Shown: positions 17,027 through 25,411 of the stretch, piece by piece | Layout: the number at the start of each line of letters is the position of its first letter | How positions within the stretch are numbered: the stretch's first letter is position 1 | DNA from: Streptomyces hygroscopicus subsp. hygroscopicus | Lineage (GTDB): Bacteria; Actinomycetota; Actinomycetes; Streptomycetales; Streptomycetaceae | Assembly: GCF_001553455.1 (NCBI RefSeq) | Contig: NZ_BBOX01000229.1 | Location: forward strand, 1-47,942 | Direction: 5' to 3' | DNA: 47,942 nt | Notes under the pieces: generated by a model | Told to the model about the DNA's origin: nothing | Seen by the model: only the letters and a program-made list of their open reading frames with translations | Database searches by the model: none | Position numbers and translations under genes: made by a program

Positions 17027-18025
17027 TCAGTAGCGGTACTGCTCGTCGAAGCCCTGGGGATAGCCCTGGTGCTGCTGCTGGTACGGGTACGCCTGCTGGT
17101 CCGCCGCGGGGGCGGCGTCGCCCTCGCGCTGCTGCGGCACCCAGGACCCGCCGGGCTGCATCGCGTCGTATGCCGGATCCGGCGCGGGATAGGAGGAGTC
17201 GGCCGCCCAGTGGTCGCCGCCCACGGCCCCGCCACCCCCGCCGCCGTACGGATCCTGCTGACCGTACGGCGCGTACTGCTCGGCGTACTGCTGCTGGCCG
17301 TACGCCTGCTGCTGCTCATAGGGCTGGGCCGGGGGCTGGGCGCCGCCGTACGGATCCTGGTGGCCGTAGGAGGCCGCGTACGCCTCGTTCCCGTAGCCGT
17401 ACTGCCCGCCCTGGCCCGGCTGGTCCGCGTAGCCGTCCTGGCCGCCGTAGCCCTGGCCCTGGCCCTGGCCGGGGTTTTGGCCGAGGTCCTGGCCGTGCTC
17501 CTGCTGCGAGTCGTAGCCGCCGTACGTCTCGTACGCGCTGTAGCCGCCGGCCGCGGCGTCGCTGTACGCGCCCGAGGCCGGGGTGAAGGGTGACGGCTCG
17601 TCATAGACGCCGTACTCGGCGGTCTCGTCGGGCATCGGCTGCGGCTGGTACGCGGGCGGCTCCGGCCGCGCCGCCGGGACCGCCTCCAGATCCGACACCT
17701 CCAGGATCGGCTCCTTGTCGGCGCCGTCCGGCCGGGGGCTCTTCTTCCCCCGCCCGGGCAGCCCCGGCAGTCCGCCGCGCAGCGCCCACCCCGCGGCGAA
17801 ACCGCGCCGGAAGGAGAGCGTCACATACGTCTGGCCTATCGCGAAGGCGATCGCGCCCGCCCCGATCACCGGGACCGATGGGATCAGCACACCGACGACC
17901 ACGCCCAGGAAGCCGAAGAAGGCCAGCAGCCGCCAGCGCAGCCGCGCCTTGTACTGCAGGAGGACTTCCCCCAGCAGCCACAGCGCGACGACGCCGAAAG
18001 CGATGTAGAGGACCGTCCAGCCCAT
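17027..18025 (-). CDS. Membrane protein with long Tyr/Gln/Gly-rich (prion-like) tail
   Basis: The 332-residue protein has two to three N-terminal membrane helices (about 3-23 and 36-70), a basic linker, and a C-terminal tail of about 200 residues dominated by Tyr, Gln, Gly, Asp and Pro, with repeated YGGYD, YGQQ and QDPYGG segments. Such tails are disordered and can condense or bind cell-wall material; that role is inference. ATG 18025 follows GAGAGGGG; a TTG at 18040 is less likely. It lies next to metF on the same strand with about 40 bases between. I do not recognise a named family. Confidence 0.8.
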   Translation of the reverse strand: MGWTVLYIAFGVVALWLLGEVLLQYKARLRWRLLAFFGFLGVVVGVLIPSVPVIGAGAIAFAIGQTYVTLSFRRGFAAGWALRGGLPGLPGRGKKSPRPDGADKEPILEVSDLEAVPAARPEPPAYQPQPMPDETAEYGVYDEPSPFTPASGAYSDAAAGGYSAYETYGGYDSQQEHGQDLGQNPGQGQGQGYGGQDGYADQPGQGGQYGYGNEAYAASYGHQDPYGGAQPPAQPYEQQQAYGQQQYAEQYAPYGQQDPYGGGGGGAVGGDHWAADSSYPAPDPAYDAMQPGGSWVPQQREGDAAPAADQQAYPYQQQHQGYPQGFDEQYRY

Positions 18026-18065
18026 GCCCGCCCCTCTCAATGCGGCCGCCCGTCGGCTGCCGTCA

Positions 18066-18983
18066 TCAGGACCGCTGATGCAGCCCCAGATTCTCGTAGA
18101 TTTCCAGCGTCGCCGTGGAGTGGTTCAGGGTAATGAAGTGCAGCCCGGGGATCTCCTCGGCCATCAACCGCGCGCACAACTCGGTGGCGTAGTCGATCCC
18201 GATTGAGCGTACAGCCGCCGGGTCGTCCTTCACCGCCAGGATCCGGTCCGCCAGTTCGGGCGGGAAGGCGGCATTGCTGAGCTGTGCGAACCGCTCGATC
18301 TGCTTGACGTTCGTGACGGGCATGATCTCAGGGATGATCGGTGTCGTACAGCCCGCGGCCGCGACCCGGTCACGCAGCCGCAGATAGTCCTCCGGGTAGA
18401 AGAACATCTGCGTGATGGCGAAGTCGGCGCCCGCGCGGCACTTGTCGATGAAGTGACGGATGTCGGTGTCCCAGTCCGTCGACCGGGGGTGCATCTCGGG
18501 GAACGCGGCCACGCCGACGCAGAAGTCCCCGGACTCCTTGATCAGCCGGACCAGCTCGGCGGCGTAGGTGAGGCCGTCGGGGTGCCGGATCCACTCCCCC
18601 ATCGGGTCGCCCGGCGGATCGCCGCGCAGGGCGAGCATGTTCCGGATCCCGGCGCCGGCGTACTGGCCGATGATGTTGCGCAGCTCGGCCCGGGAGTGGT
18701 TGACAGCGGTCAGATGGGCGACGGGGGTGAGCGTGGTGTCCGTCGCGATGCGCTCGGTGGCGCGCACGGTGCCCTCGCGGGAGGAACCGCCGGCTCCGTA
18801 GGTCACCGAGACGAAGGTGGGCGAGACGGCTTCCAGCCTGCGGATGGCGTTCCACAGCGTCTGCTCGCCCCTCGCCGTCTTGGGGGCGAAGAATTCGAAG
18901 GAATACGACTGCTCGCCCGACGCGAGCAGATCGCGCACGGTACGGGCGCGATCTGTCCTGGTGGAAGCGGTGCCTAGGGCCAT
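18066..18983 (-). CDS. metF: 5,10-methylenetetrahydrofolate reductase
   Basis: Reduces 5,10-methylene-THF to 5-methyl-THF for methionine synthesis, using FAD. The 305-residue length is standard. Seen: FEFFAPKT near residue 31 (conserved Glu), VSVTYGAGGSSREGT, HLTAVNHSRAEL, LALRGDPPGDP, and FAITQMFFYPEDYLRLRDR. ATG 18983 is preceded on the minus strand by TAGCCT and then six bases, suggesting a leaderless transcript starting at the ATG. A 19-base palindrome lies about 80 bases further upstream. Confidence 0.97.
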   Translation of the reverse strand: MALGTASTRTDRARTVRDLLASGEQSYSFEFFAPKTARGEQTLWNAIRRLEAVSPTFVSVTYGAGGSSREGTVRATERIATDTTLTPVAHLTAVNHSRAELRNIIGQYAGAGIRNMLALRGDPPGDPMGEWIRHPDGLTYAAELVRLIKESGDFCVGVAAFPEMHPRSTDWDTDIRHFIDKCRAGADFAITQMFFYPEDYLRLRDRVAAAGCTTPIIPEIMPVTNVKQIERFAQLSNAAFPPELADRILAVKDDPAAVRSIGIDYATELCARLMAEEIPGLHFITLNHSTATLEIYENLGLHQRS

Positions 18984-19462
18984 ATGAGCAGGCTATCCAC
19001 CCGGCTCGCCCACGCCCACCCGATCACGGAGATATGGGGTTTTTGCCAGGTTCCTGTCCGCAGTGCGGACAGCGCCGCGCGCCCTCGACCGCCTGCCGGT
19101 GCGCCCCCGGCCACCAGGCCGCCGCCGGGCGTGCGCCCTCGGCCGCCCCCCTCCAGCGCGGCCTCGACGGCCCACCGGCACGGCCTCGATCCCCTGTCGC
19201 CCCCTCGACCGCCACCGGCGCGTCTTCGCCCACCAGCGCACCGTCGGCGGCCCTCGACGGCGCCAGCGGCCCTCGACGGCCCCCGGCGGCCCCGGCCCCG
19301 GCGCAGTCTCGACCGCCTCCCAGCGGGTCCCCAGCGGATTCCCGGCCGCCGGGCGGGCCGAGCCGGGGAAGCAGTGGCCGGACGGGTCCGGCAGTGGCCG
19401 GGCGGGTCCAGACGGGGTCCAGGCGGGGAGAGCGGCCCGGTGAGCGGCTGGTCCGGCCCCGG
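18984..19462. other. Spacer between thiE and metF with decayed repeats
   Basis: About 480 bases without a supported gene. From about 19080 to 19340 the motif CCCTCGACCGCC / CCTCGACGGCC recurs irregularly, and GGCAGTGGCCGGRCGGGTCC recurs at 19370-19420. The metF promoter region and the palindrome at 19054 occupy the left end. Confidence 0.55.
19054..19072. promoter_or_regulatory. Palindrome upstream of metF
   Basis: CTGTCCGCAGTGCGGACAG is a perfect inverted repeat of nine bases around one central G. It lies about 70-90 bases upstream of the metF ATG and may be an operator for metF. As RNA it would be a hairpin without a loop, so a DNA-binding role is more likely than a terminator. I do not recognise the cognate regulator. 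Confidence 0.45.
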
Positions 19463-20110
19463 TCAGGCCGCGCGCACCCGCTTCGCCAGCTCCGCCGTCG
19501 CCGCCGCCGGGTCGTCGGCGGCCGTAATGGCCCGGACCACGACGATGCGCCGGGCGCCCGCCTCCAGCACCCGGTCCAGGTTGGAGGCGTCGATTCCGCC
19601 TATGGCGAACCACGGCCGCTCCGTGCCCAGCCCTGCGGCGTGGCGGACCAAGGACAGCCCCGGGGCGGGGCGGCCCGGCTTGGTGGGGGTGGGCCAGCAG
19701 GGGCCGGTGCAGAAATAGTCCACACCGGGCTGGACGGCCGCCGCGTCCACCTCCGCCTCCGCATGCGTGGAGCGCCCGATCAGCACGTCCGTGCCGAGGA
19801 TCGCCCGCGCCGCCGGCACCGGCAGATCGCCCTGGCCCAGATGGAGCACAGCGGAACCGGCGGCATGGGCGACGTCCGCCCGGTCGTTGACGGCGAGCAG
19901 CTTTCCGTGCCGACGGCAGGCGTCCGCGAAGACCTGGAGGTGCTCCAGCTCCTCGGCCGCCTCCATCTCCTTGTCCCGGAGCTGGACGATGTCCACCCCC
20001 GCCCCCAGGACGGCGTCCAGGAACTCCGGCAGATCGCCCTGGCGCTTCCGCGCGTCGGTGCACAGGTAGAGACGGGCGTCGGCCAGCTGCTCACGAGCGG
20101 CGGTGGACAT
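19463..20110 (-). CDS. thiE: Thiamine-phosphate synthase
   Basis: Joins the pyrimidine (HMP-PP) and thiazole (THZ-P) halves of thiamine. The 215-residue length is right, with a TIM-barrel ThiE pattern: LYLCTDARKRQGDLPEFLDAVLGAGVDIVQLRDKEM (pyrophosphate site), LLAVNDRADVAHAAGSAVLHLGQGDLP, and YFCTGPCWPTPTKPGRPAPGL. ATG 20110 follows AAGGGGGA. No TPP riboswitch is visible directly upstream; only repeats are. The thiazole genes lie a few kilobases away on the other strand under their own riboswitch. Confidence 0.96.
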   Translation of the reverse strand: MSTAAREQLADARLYLCTDARKRQGDLPEFLDAVLGAGVDIVQLRDKEMEAAEELEHLQVFADACRRHGKLLAVNDRADVAHAAGSAVLHLGQGDLPVPAARAILGTDVLIGRSTHAEAEVDAAAVQPGVDYFCTGPCWPTPTKPGRPAPGLSLVRHAAGLGTERPWFAIGGIDASNLDRVLEAGARRIVVVRAITAADDPAAATAELAKRVRAA

Positions 20111-20179
20111 GGATCGGTTCCCCCTTGAGGGTCGGCGGCTGGAGGGTCAGCGGCGTACGGGCCGTGAGCGGAGCCCGGC

Positions 20180-20390
20180 CCGTACGCCGAGTGCGATGCG
20201 AGAACGGCGAACCCCGTACGAGAACGGCGACCCCCGTACGAGGACGGCGAGCCCCGTACGGACGACGGGACCCGTACGAGGACGACGGGCCCGGTGTGAG
20301 CCCGGTACGGCATCCTCTGCGGGCCCGGTACGAGCACCCGGTACGAGCGTGGTACGCGGGCCCCGGTACGGGGAGGCCGCCGGAAGCGGG
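20180..20390. repeat. Tandem GTACGAG-type repeats upstream of thiE
   Basis: A unit near CCGTACGAGAACGGCGACCC (about 21 bases) occurs four or five times at 20195-20300 and decays into GGTACGAGCACCC variants. The spacer 20111-20402 has no gene. Confidence 0.65.
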
Positions 20391-20402
20391 GCGGGAGCGG
20401 CG

Positions 20403-20768
20403 TCAGACGGCGAGCGCCTGCGCGCGCCGCTTCACTTCCGTGCCACGATTCTCGCTCAGGGCCTGGGCCGGGGTGCCGGGCAGGCTCGGGTCCGGGGTGA
20501 AGAGCCACTCCAGCATCTCTTCATCGCTGAAACCGTCGTCCTTCAGAAGCGTCAAGGTGCCCACCAGGCCCTTGACGATCTTTCCGTCACCGATGAACTC
20601 CTCGGGCACCTGAAGCACCCTGTTCTCGCCACGGCGCACCGCGATCAGCTGGCCCTCCTTGACCAGCTGCCGGACGCGTGTCACCTCGACACCGAGCCGT
20701 TCGGCGACATCGGGGAGGGTGAGCCAGGCGGGGACGAGAGCATCGATCTTTGCGTCAATCTCGGTCAC
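20403..20768 (-). CDS. Rv2175c-family DNA-binding protein
   Basis: A 121-residue protein matching the mycobacterial Rv2175c family: an N-terminal winged-helix/helix-turn-helix (LTLPDVAERLGVEVTRVRQLVKEGQLIAV, residues about 17-45) and a conserved C-terminal domain (GLVGTLTLLKDDGFSDEEMLEWLF). In Mycobacterium tuberculosis the homologue is a substrate of the kinase PknL encoded beside it, and phosphorylation blocks DNA binding. Here a PASTA kinase lies about 5 kb away. The start is the GTG at 20768. Confidence 0.9.
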   Translation of the reverse strand: MTEIDAKIDALVPAWLTLPDVAERLGVEVTRVRQLVKEGQLIAVRRGENRVLQVPEEFIGDGKIVKGLVGTLTLLKDDGFSDEEMLEWLFTPDPSLPGTPAQALSENRGTEVKRRAQALAV

Positions 20769-20870
20769 GGAACAAGCCTGCCATCTGGGACTGACAGTCG
20801 GTAGCCGGGAGCCCGCCGCGCGGGCCGCACCGCCCCGCCCCGGGCGCCCGGCCCCGCGGTCACCGGCCGG

Positions 20871-22130
20871 TCAGCGGACGGCCGACTTCAGCGGCACCGA
20901 GGGGTCCGTGGCCCGCGTCCGGTCCAGCCGGGCGCCGCGCTCGATCAGCTTGCGCCCCTGGGCCAGATCGCGCGGACGGCCGACCGCCAGCAGGGCGACC
21001 AGGGCGCCCTCGCGCAGCCAGCACACCGACCAGGCGGCGCCGGCCGGATCGCCGCGCCAGACCAGTTCATCGGCCTCCGAATGGTGTCCGGCGTACTGCA
21101 CGAAGCGCCCGAACTGCTCGGACCAGAAGTACGGCACCGGGTCGTAGACCGAACCGGGGAAGTGGGCCGCCGTCCGGCTCCCCACCACATTGGCGGCGAC
21201 GGTGCGCGGCCCCTGCAGCGCGTTGTCCCAGTGGTGCACCAGCAGCCGCGTCCCGTAGCGGGCGGAGGGGAAGGAGGCGCAGTCACCGACGGCGTAGACG
21301 TCCGGCACCGAGGTGCGCAGCCGGTCGTCCGCGGCCACGGACCGGTCCTCGGCCAGTTCCACGTCCGAGCCCGCCAGCCAGTCCGTGGCCGGCCGGGCCC
21401 CGATCCCGACGACCACCGCGCCCGCCCGCAGGCGGGTGCCGTCGGCGAGCAGCAGCCCGTCCTCGTCCACGGAGGTCACCCGGGCGCCGGTCACCAGCCT
21501 GGCGCCGCAGTCCTCGTACCAGGCCGTCATGGGGGCGGCGACCTCGGCCGGGAGGGCGCCCGCCAGCGGCCGGTCCGCGGCCTCGACGACGGTCACGACG
21601 CAGCCCGCCTCGCGCGCCGCCGTGGCGAACTCCGCGCCGATCCAGCCCGCCCCCACGACCACGATCTCCCGCTGCCGGGCGAGCACCGGACGCAGCCGCT
21701 CGGCGTCGTCCAGAGTGCGCAGCAGATGGACGCCGGGCACGCCCTCGGTGCCCGGCAGCGGGATCGGCTCGGCGCCGGTGGCGATCACCAGGATGTCGTA
21801 CGGGACCGGCCCGGCCCCGGTCTCGACCAGTCGCTTGTCGGCGCGCAGTCCGGTCACTCGGACGCCGAGCCGCAGCCCGATGCCGAGCCCGGCGAAGTCG
21901 ACGTCGAGCGTCGACCCGTCGGCCTTTCCGAGCAGCACGGCCTTGGACAGCGGCGGCCGGTCATAGGGCTGGTGGGTCTCCTCGCCCAGCAGGACGATCT
22001 CCCCCGTCCAGCCCTGTTCGCGCAGCGCGACGGCGGTCTGCACTCCCGCCATTCCCGCGCCGACGATCACCACCCGCTGTTCGCCGCCACCCGGGGACGC
22101 CTTCGTCCCCGTCGTCGTCTCATCGCTCAC
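20871..22130 (-). CDS. FAD-dependent NAD(P)H:ferredoxin/rubredoxin reductase-like oxidoreductase
   Basis: The 419-residue flavoprotein has an FAD motif (VVIVGAGMAGVQTAVALRE, about residues 16-34), a second NAD(P)H motif (EIVVVGAGWIGAEFATAAREAG, near 160), the DRPPLSK block typical of ferredoxin reductases, and the C-terminal VYAVGDCASF FAD-binding motif. The electron acceptor is probably a small ferredoxin encoded elsewhere. The GTG at 22130 is preceded by TACAGT seven bases upstream with no ribosome-binding site, suggesting a leaderless message. Divergent from the thiO riboswitch. Confidence 0.88.
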   Translation of the reverse strand: MSDETTTGTKASPGGGEQRVVIVGAGMAGVQTAVALREQGWTGEIVLLGEETHQPYDRPPLSKAVLLGKADGSTLDVDFAGLGIGLRLGVRVTGLRADKRLVETGAGPVPYDILVIATGAEPIPLPGTEGVPGVHLLRTLDDAERLRPVLARQREIVVVGAGWIGAEFATAAREAGCVVTVVEAADRPLAGALPAEVAAPMTAWYEDCGARLVTGARVTSVDEDGLLLADGTRLRAGAVVVGIGARPATDWLAGSDVELAEDRSVAADDRLRTSVPDVYAVGDCASFPSARYGTRLLVHHWDNALQGPRTVAANVVGSRTAAHFPGSVYDPVPYFWSEQFGRFVQYAGHHSEADELVWRGDPAGAAWSVCWLREGALVALLAVGRPRDLAQGRKLIERGARLDRTRATDPSVPLKSAVR

Positions 22131-22347
22131 ACGGATCACTGTATTGCGGCAGGCGGAGCCGACCGCAGAGCGCAGGACGAGATCTGGGGCACAGAACGGG
22201 GGTACGGACGGGGTACAGACGGGCGGTACGGACGGGGGCACGGACGGGATCTGGACGCGGTCCGGACGGCGGATCGCCCGGGTGAACCGTACGGCGGCGG
22301 CGCGGCGGGGCGAACGGCCGCCCTTCCGGCCGATTCGGGCCCCGTAC
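22131..22347. other. Divergent promoter spacer with GGTACGGACGGG repeats
   Basis: Between the FAD reductase and the thiO riboswitch. The motif GGTACGGACGGG recurs at 22200-22245. No gene is seen. Confidence 0.5.
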
Positions 22348-22353
22348 TAGGGT
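22348..22353 (+). promoter_or_regulatory. Likely -10 for the thiOSG riboswitch transcript
   Basis: TAGGGT, whose expected start point near 22360 coincides with the beginning of the riboswitch fold. Confidence 0.5.
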
Positions 22354-22360
22354 GGCGGGA

Positions 22361-22460
22361 CGAGCACTCGCGGGAGCCCGGACGCACCGGGCTGAGAGGG
22401 AGGCTGACACGGCCTCCGACCGTACGAACCTGATCCGGGTCATGCCGGCGAAGGGAGGGG
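22361..22460 (+). ncRNA. TPP riboswitch (thi-box) controlling thiOSG
   Basis: Contains the conserved core CGGGCTGAGA (pyrimidine-binding side), a variable stem (GGAGGC...GGCCTCC), and ACCTGATCCGGGTCATGCCGGCGAAGGGA (pyrophosphate-binding side). The final purine-rich AAGGGAGGGG is also the Shine-Dalgarno of the GTG at 22465, so ligand binding should hide the ribosome-binding site. Control of translation is therefore the likeliest mechanism. Confidence 0.96.
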
Positions 22461-22464
22461 CGGC

Positions 22465-23958
22465 GTGTCCACGCCCGCACCAGGTCATCACGACGGATCA
22501 CGCACACCGAGTCACCACGACGGCCCGCACGCACCAGGTCACGACGAACCACAGGCACCAAGCCACCGTGACGGACCACGCACCCCGGGTCAGCACGGCG
22601 GGCCCCCGGCACCGGGCCACCGCGGCGGGCAGCACCCACCGGGCCACCGTGACCGACCGCACACACCAAGCCACCATGACGGCCCACAACAGGCACCGGG
22701 TCGCGGTGACGGACCGCACACACACGGCCACCGCGGCGGGCCGCCCGGCCGTCCCCATGACGCACTCGTCATCGGCGGCGGCGTCATCGGCCTGGTCACC
22801 GCCTGGCGGGCGGCCCAGCGGGGCCTGCGCACCGCCCTCGTCGACCCGGCACCCGGCGGCGGGGCCGCCCGCGTCGCGGCCGGGATGCTGGCCGCCGTCA
22901 CCGAGCTCCACTACGGCGAGCAGACCCTGCTCGGCCTCAACATCGCCTCCGCACGCCGCTACCCCGACTTCGTGGCCGAGCTGGAGGAGGCGAGCGGCCA
23001 GGACGTGGGCCACCGCGCATGCGGCACGCTCGCCGTCGCGTTCGACTCCGACGACCGCGCCCAACTGCGCGAGCTCCACACGTTCCAGCAGGAGCTCGGG
23101 CTGGAGTCCGCGTGGCTGACGGGGCGTGAGTGCCGCCGTCTGGAGCCGATGCTCGCACCGGGCGTACGGGGCGGGCTGCGCGTCGACGGCGACCACCAGG
23201 TGGACCCGCGGCGGCTGGCGGCGGCGCTGCTCACCGCGTGCGAACGGGCCGGGGTGGACCTCCACCGCGCCCGCGCGGAGCGGCTGCTGCTGGACGGCGA
23301 CCGCGCCACCGGGGTCGAGCTGACCGGCGGCGCGCGCCTGACCGCCGAGCGGACCGTACTGGCCGCCGGCAGCCTCAGCGGGCGGCTCGCGGGCGTCCCC
23401 GGCGAGGTCCTGCCGCCCGTACGCCCCGTCAAGGGGCAGGTGCTGCGGCTGTCGGTGCCCGAGCGCTACGCGCCGTTCCTCTCCCGGACCGTACGGGCCG
23501 TAGTGCGCGGCGGGCCGGTCTACCTGGTGCCGCGCGAGAACGGCGAGCTGGTCGTCGGCGCGACGACCGAGGAGCTGGGCTGGGACACCACGGTCACCGC
23601 CGGCGGGGTGTACGAACTGCTGCGGGACGCCCATGAGCTGGTGCCCGGCATCACCGAGCTCCCGTTGGTGGAGACGTGCGCCGGGCTGCGCCCCGGCTCC
23701 CCCGACAACGCCCCGATGCTCGGCCCGACCGCGCTGCCGGGGCTGCTGCTGGCCACCGGCCACCACCGCAACGGCGTCCTGCTCACCCCGATCACCGGCG
23801 ATGTCATGGCCGAGGTGCTGACCAGCGGAGAACTCCCGCCGGAGGCCCGGCCGTTCACCCCGCGGCGCTTCGCGGCCGCCGCGGACGCCGGGGCGGCCCC
23901 GGCCGTCCCCGCGGCCCCCGACGCCGCGCCCTCCCCAGCACAGGAGCAGCACACATGA
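22465..23958 (+). CDS. thiO: Glycine oxidase ThiO with His-rich repeat N-terminal extension
   Basis: Oxidises glycine to the imine used to build the thiamine thiazole ring. The FAD domain begins at about residue 99 (DALVIGGGVIGLVTAWRAAQRG) and continues with GGAARVAAGMLA, LVPRENGELVVGATTEE, and CAGLRPGSPDNAPMLGPT to LLATGHHRNGVLL. Total length is 497 residues, about 100 more than usual. The first 98 residues are ten or so copies of a nine-residue unit near HRDGPHTPG with about 18 His. No ATG, GTG or TTG occurs in frame between the riboswitch-proximal GTG and the FAD domain, so the extension must be translated. The stop overlaps the thiS ATG. Confidence 0.95.
   Translation: MSTPAPGHHDGSRTPSHHDGPHAPGHDEPQAPSHRDGPRTPGQHGGPPAPGHRGGQHPPGHRDRPHTPSHHDGPQQAPGRGDGPHTHGHRGGPPGRPHDALVIGGGVIGLVTAWRAAQRGLRTALVDPAPGGGAARVAAGMLAAVTELHYGEQTLLGLNIASARRYPDFVAELEEASGQDVGHRACGTLAVAFDSDDRAQLRELHTFQQELGLESAWLTGRECRRLEPMLAPGVRGGLRVDGDHQVDPRRLAAALLTACERAGVDLHRARAERLLLDGDRATGVELTGGARLTAERTVLAAGSLSGRLAGVPGEVLPPVRPVKGQVLRLSVPERYAPFLSRTVRAVVRGGPVYLVPRENGELVVGATTEELGWDTTVTAGGVYELLRDAHELVPGITELPLVETCAGLRPGSPDNAPMLGPTALPGLLLATGHHRNGVLLTPITGDVMAEVLTSGELPPEARPFTPRRFAAAADAGAAPAVPAAPDAAPSPAQEQHT
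22470..22755 (+). repeat. 27-base imperfect tandem array inside thiO
   Basis: About ten diverged copies of a 27-base unit containing CACGACGGACCGCACACACC encode the His/Pro/Gly repeat of ThiO. Lengths stay near multiples of three so the frame is kept. Confidence 0.8.
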
Positions 23959-24155
23959 CCGTCTCCGTCAACGGCGAGCCCCGCGAGTTCCCCGACGGGA
24001 CCACCCTCGACCGGCTCGTCGCGACCCTCACCCAGGCGCCCTCCGGCGTCGCCGCCGCCGTCAACGAGACGGTTGTCCCGCGTACCCAGTGGCCCGTGAC
24101 CCCGCTCGGCGACGGTGATCGCGTCGAGGTCCTCACCGCGGTCCAAGGAGGCTGA
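23955..24155 (+). CDS. thiS: Sulfur carrier protein ThiS
   Basis: A 66-residue ubiquitin-fold carrier that brings sulfur as a C-terminal thiocarboxylate to ThiG. It ends in the required Gly-Gly. Typical features are VNGEPREFPDGTTLDRLV at the start and GDRVEVLTAVQGG at the end. The ATG overlaps the thiO stop (ATGA). Confidence 0.97.
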   Translation: MTVSVNGEPREFPDGTTLDRLVATLTQAPSGVAAAVNETVVPRTQWPVTPLGDGDRVEVLTAVQGG

Positions 24156-24163
24156 TCCGACCC

Positions 24164-25213
24164 ATGGCTCCCACGACGAGCACCACGACCGCCGAGACCC
24201 CCACGGACCGCACGGCCGCCCCGGACCGCACCACGACCGCCACGGACCCCACGACCGCCACGTCCACCCCCGACCCCAAGACCACCACGCCCACCACGAC
24301 CGCCACAGACCGCACGCCCACCCCCAACCCCAAGACCGCCATGTCCACCACATCCATCACGGACCCCACGACCGCCCCAGCCCCCGCGACGGCGCACCCC
24401 CCGGCGGCCCACGGCGTCGCCGCCGACCCGTTCACCATCGCCGGGACCACGTTCGGCTCCCGCCTGATCATGGGCACGGGCGGCGCCCCCAGCCTGGAGG
24501 TCCTGGAGCGCTCGCTGCTGGCCTCCGGCACCGAGCTGACGACCGTCGCGATGCGGCGGCTCGACCCGACTGTGCAGGGGTCGGTGCTCTCCGTGCTCGA
24601 CCGGCACGGCATCCGCCCCCTCCCCAATACGGCCGGGTGTTTCACCGCCGGTGAGGCCGTGCTCACCGCCCGCCTCGCCCGAGAGGCCCTGGGCACCGAC
24701 TGGGTCAAGCTGGAGGTGGTCGCCGACGAGCGCACCCTGCTCCCCGATCCGATCGAGCTGCTGGACGCCGCCGAGACCCTGGTCGACGACGGGTTCACGG
24801 TCCTTCCGTACACCAATGACGATCCGATCCTGGCGCGGAAGCTGGAGGACGTCGGGTGCGCCGCGATCATGCCGCTCGGCTCCCCGATCGGCTCCGGTCT
24901 CGGCATCCGCAACCCGCACAACTTCCAGCTGATCGTCGAGCGCGCCACCGTGCCGGTGATCCTCGACGCGGGCGCGGGCACGGCGTCGGACGCCGCGCTG
25001 GCCATGGAGCTGGGGTGCGCGGCGGTGATGCTCGCCTCCGCGGTCACCCGGGCGCGGGAGCCGGAGCTGATGGCGGGGGCGATGCGGCACGCGGTGGAGG
25101 CGGGTCGGCTGGCCCACCGGGCGGGCCGCATCCCCCGCCGCCACTTCGCCGAGGCGTCCAGCCCGGCCGAGGGGCTGGCGGCCCTGGACCCCGAGCGCCC
25201 GGCGTTCGGCTAG
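24164..25213 (+). CDS. thiG: Thiazole synthase ThiG with Thr-rich N-terminal extension
   Basis: Condenses 1-deoxyxylulose 5-phosphate, dehydroglycine and ThiS-thiocarboxylate into the thiazole phosphate. The barrel starts at about residue 88 (DPFTIAGTTFGSRLIMGTGG) and shows the Schiff-base Lys region (TDWVKLEVV), PDPIELLDAAETL, AAIMPLGSPIGSGLG, and VPVILDAGAGTASDAA. The 349-residue length is about 87 more than usual. The extra N-terminus has about 32 Thr with Pro, Asp and Ala in short repeats. AGGAGG overlaps the thiS stop and serves the ATG at 24164; an internal ATG at residue 60 has no ribosome-binding site. Confidence 0.95.
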   Translation: MAPTTSTTTAETPTDRTAAPDRTTTATDPTTATSTPDPKTTTPTTTATDRTPTPNPKTAMSTTSITDPTTAPAPATAHPPAAHGVAADPFTIAGTTFGSRLIMGTGGAPSLEVLERSLLASGTELTTVAMRRLDPTVQGSVLSVLDRHGIRPLPNTAGCFTAGEAVLTARLAREALGTDWVKLEVVADERTLLPDPIELLDAAETLVDDGFTVLPYTNDDPILARKLEDVGCAAIMPLGSPIGSGLGIRNPHNFQLIVERATVPVILDAGAGTASDAALAMELGCAAVMLASAVTRAREPELMAGAMRHAVEAGRLAHRAGRIPRRHFAEASSPAEGLAALDPERPAFG

Positions 25214-25411
25214 TTCTGCCGTCCGGGGACGTTGGTGACGGACGACGCGCCGTGTCCGCCGGGCGGCATCCCACAGGCCGCGCCGCCGGGCGGCATCCCG
25301 CGGGCCGCGCCAGTGGGCCCGGCCCAGCGGGCCCACCGTCCGGCGCCGCCCTCTACCGTGGACCGAGGGGGGCACACACAGCGTGCGGCGCACAGGGCGG
25401 AGGTGGTCGCC

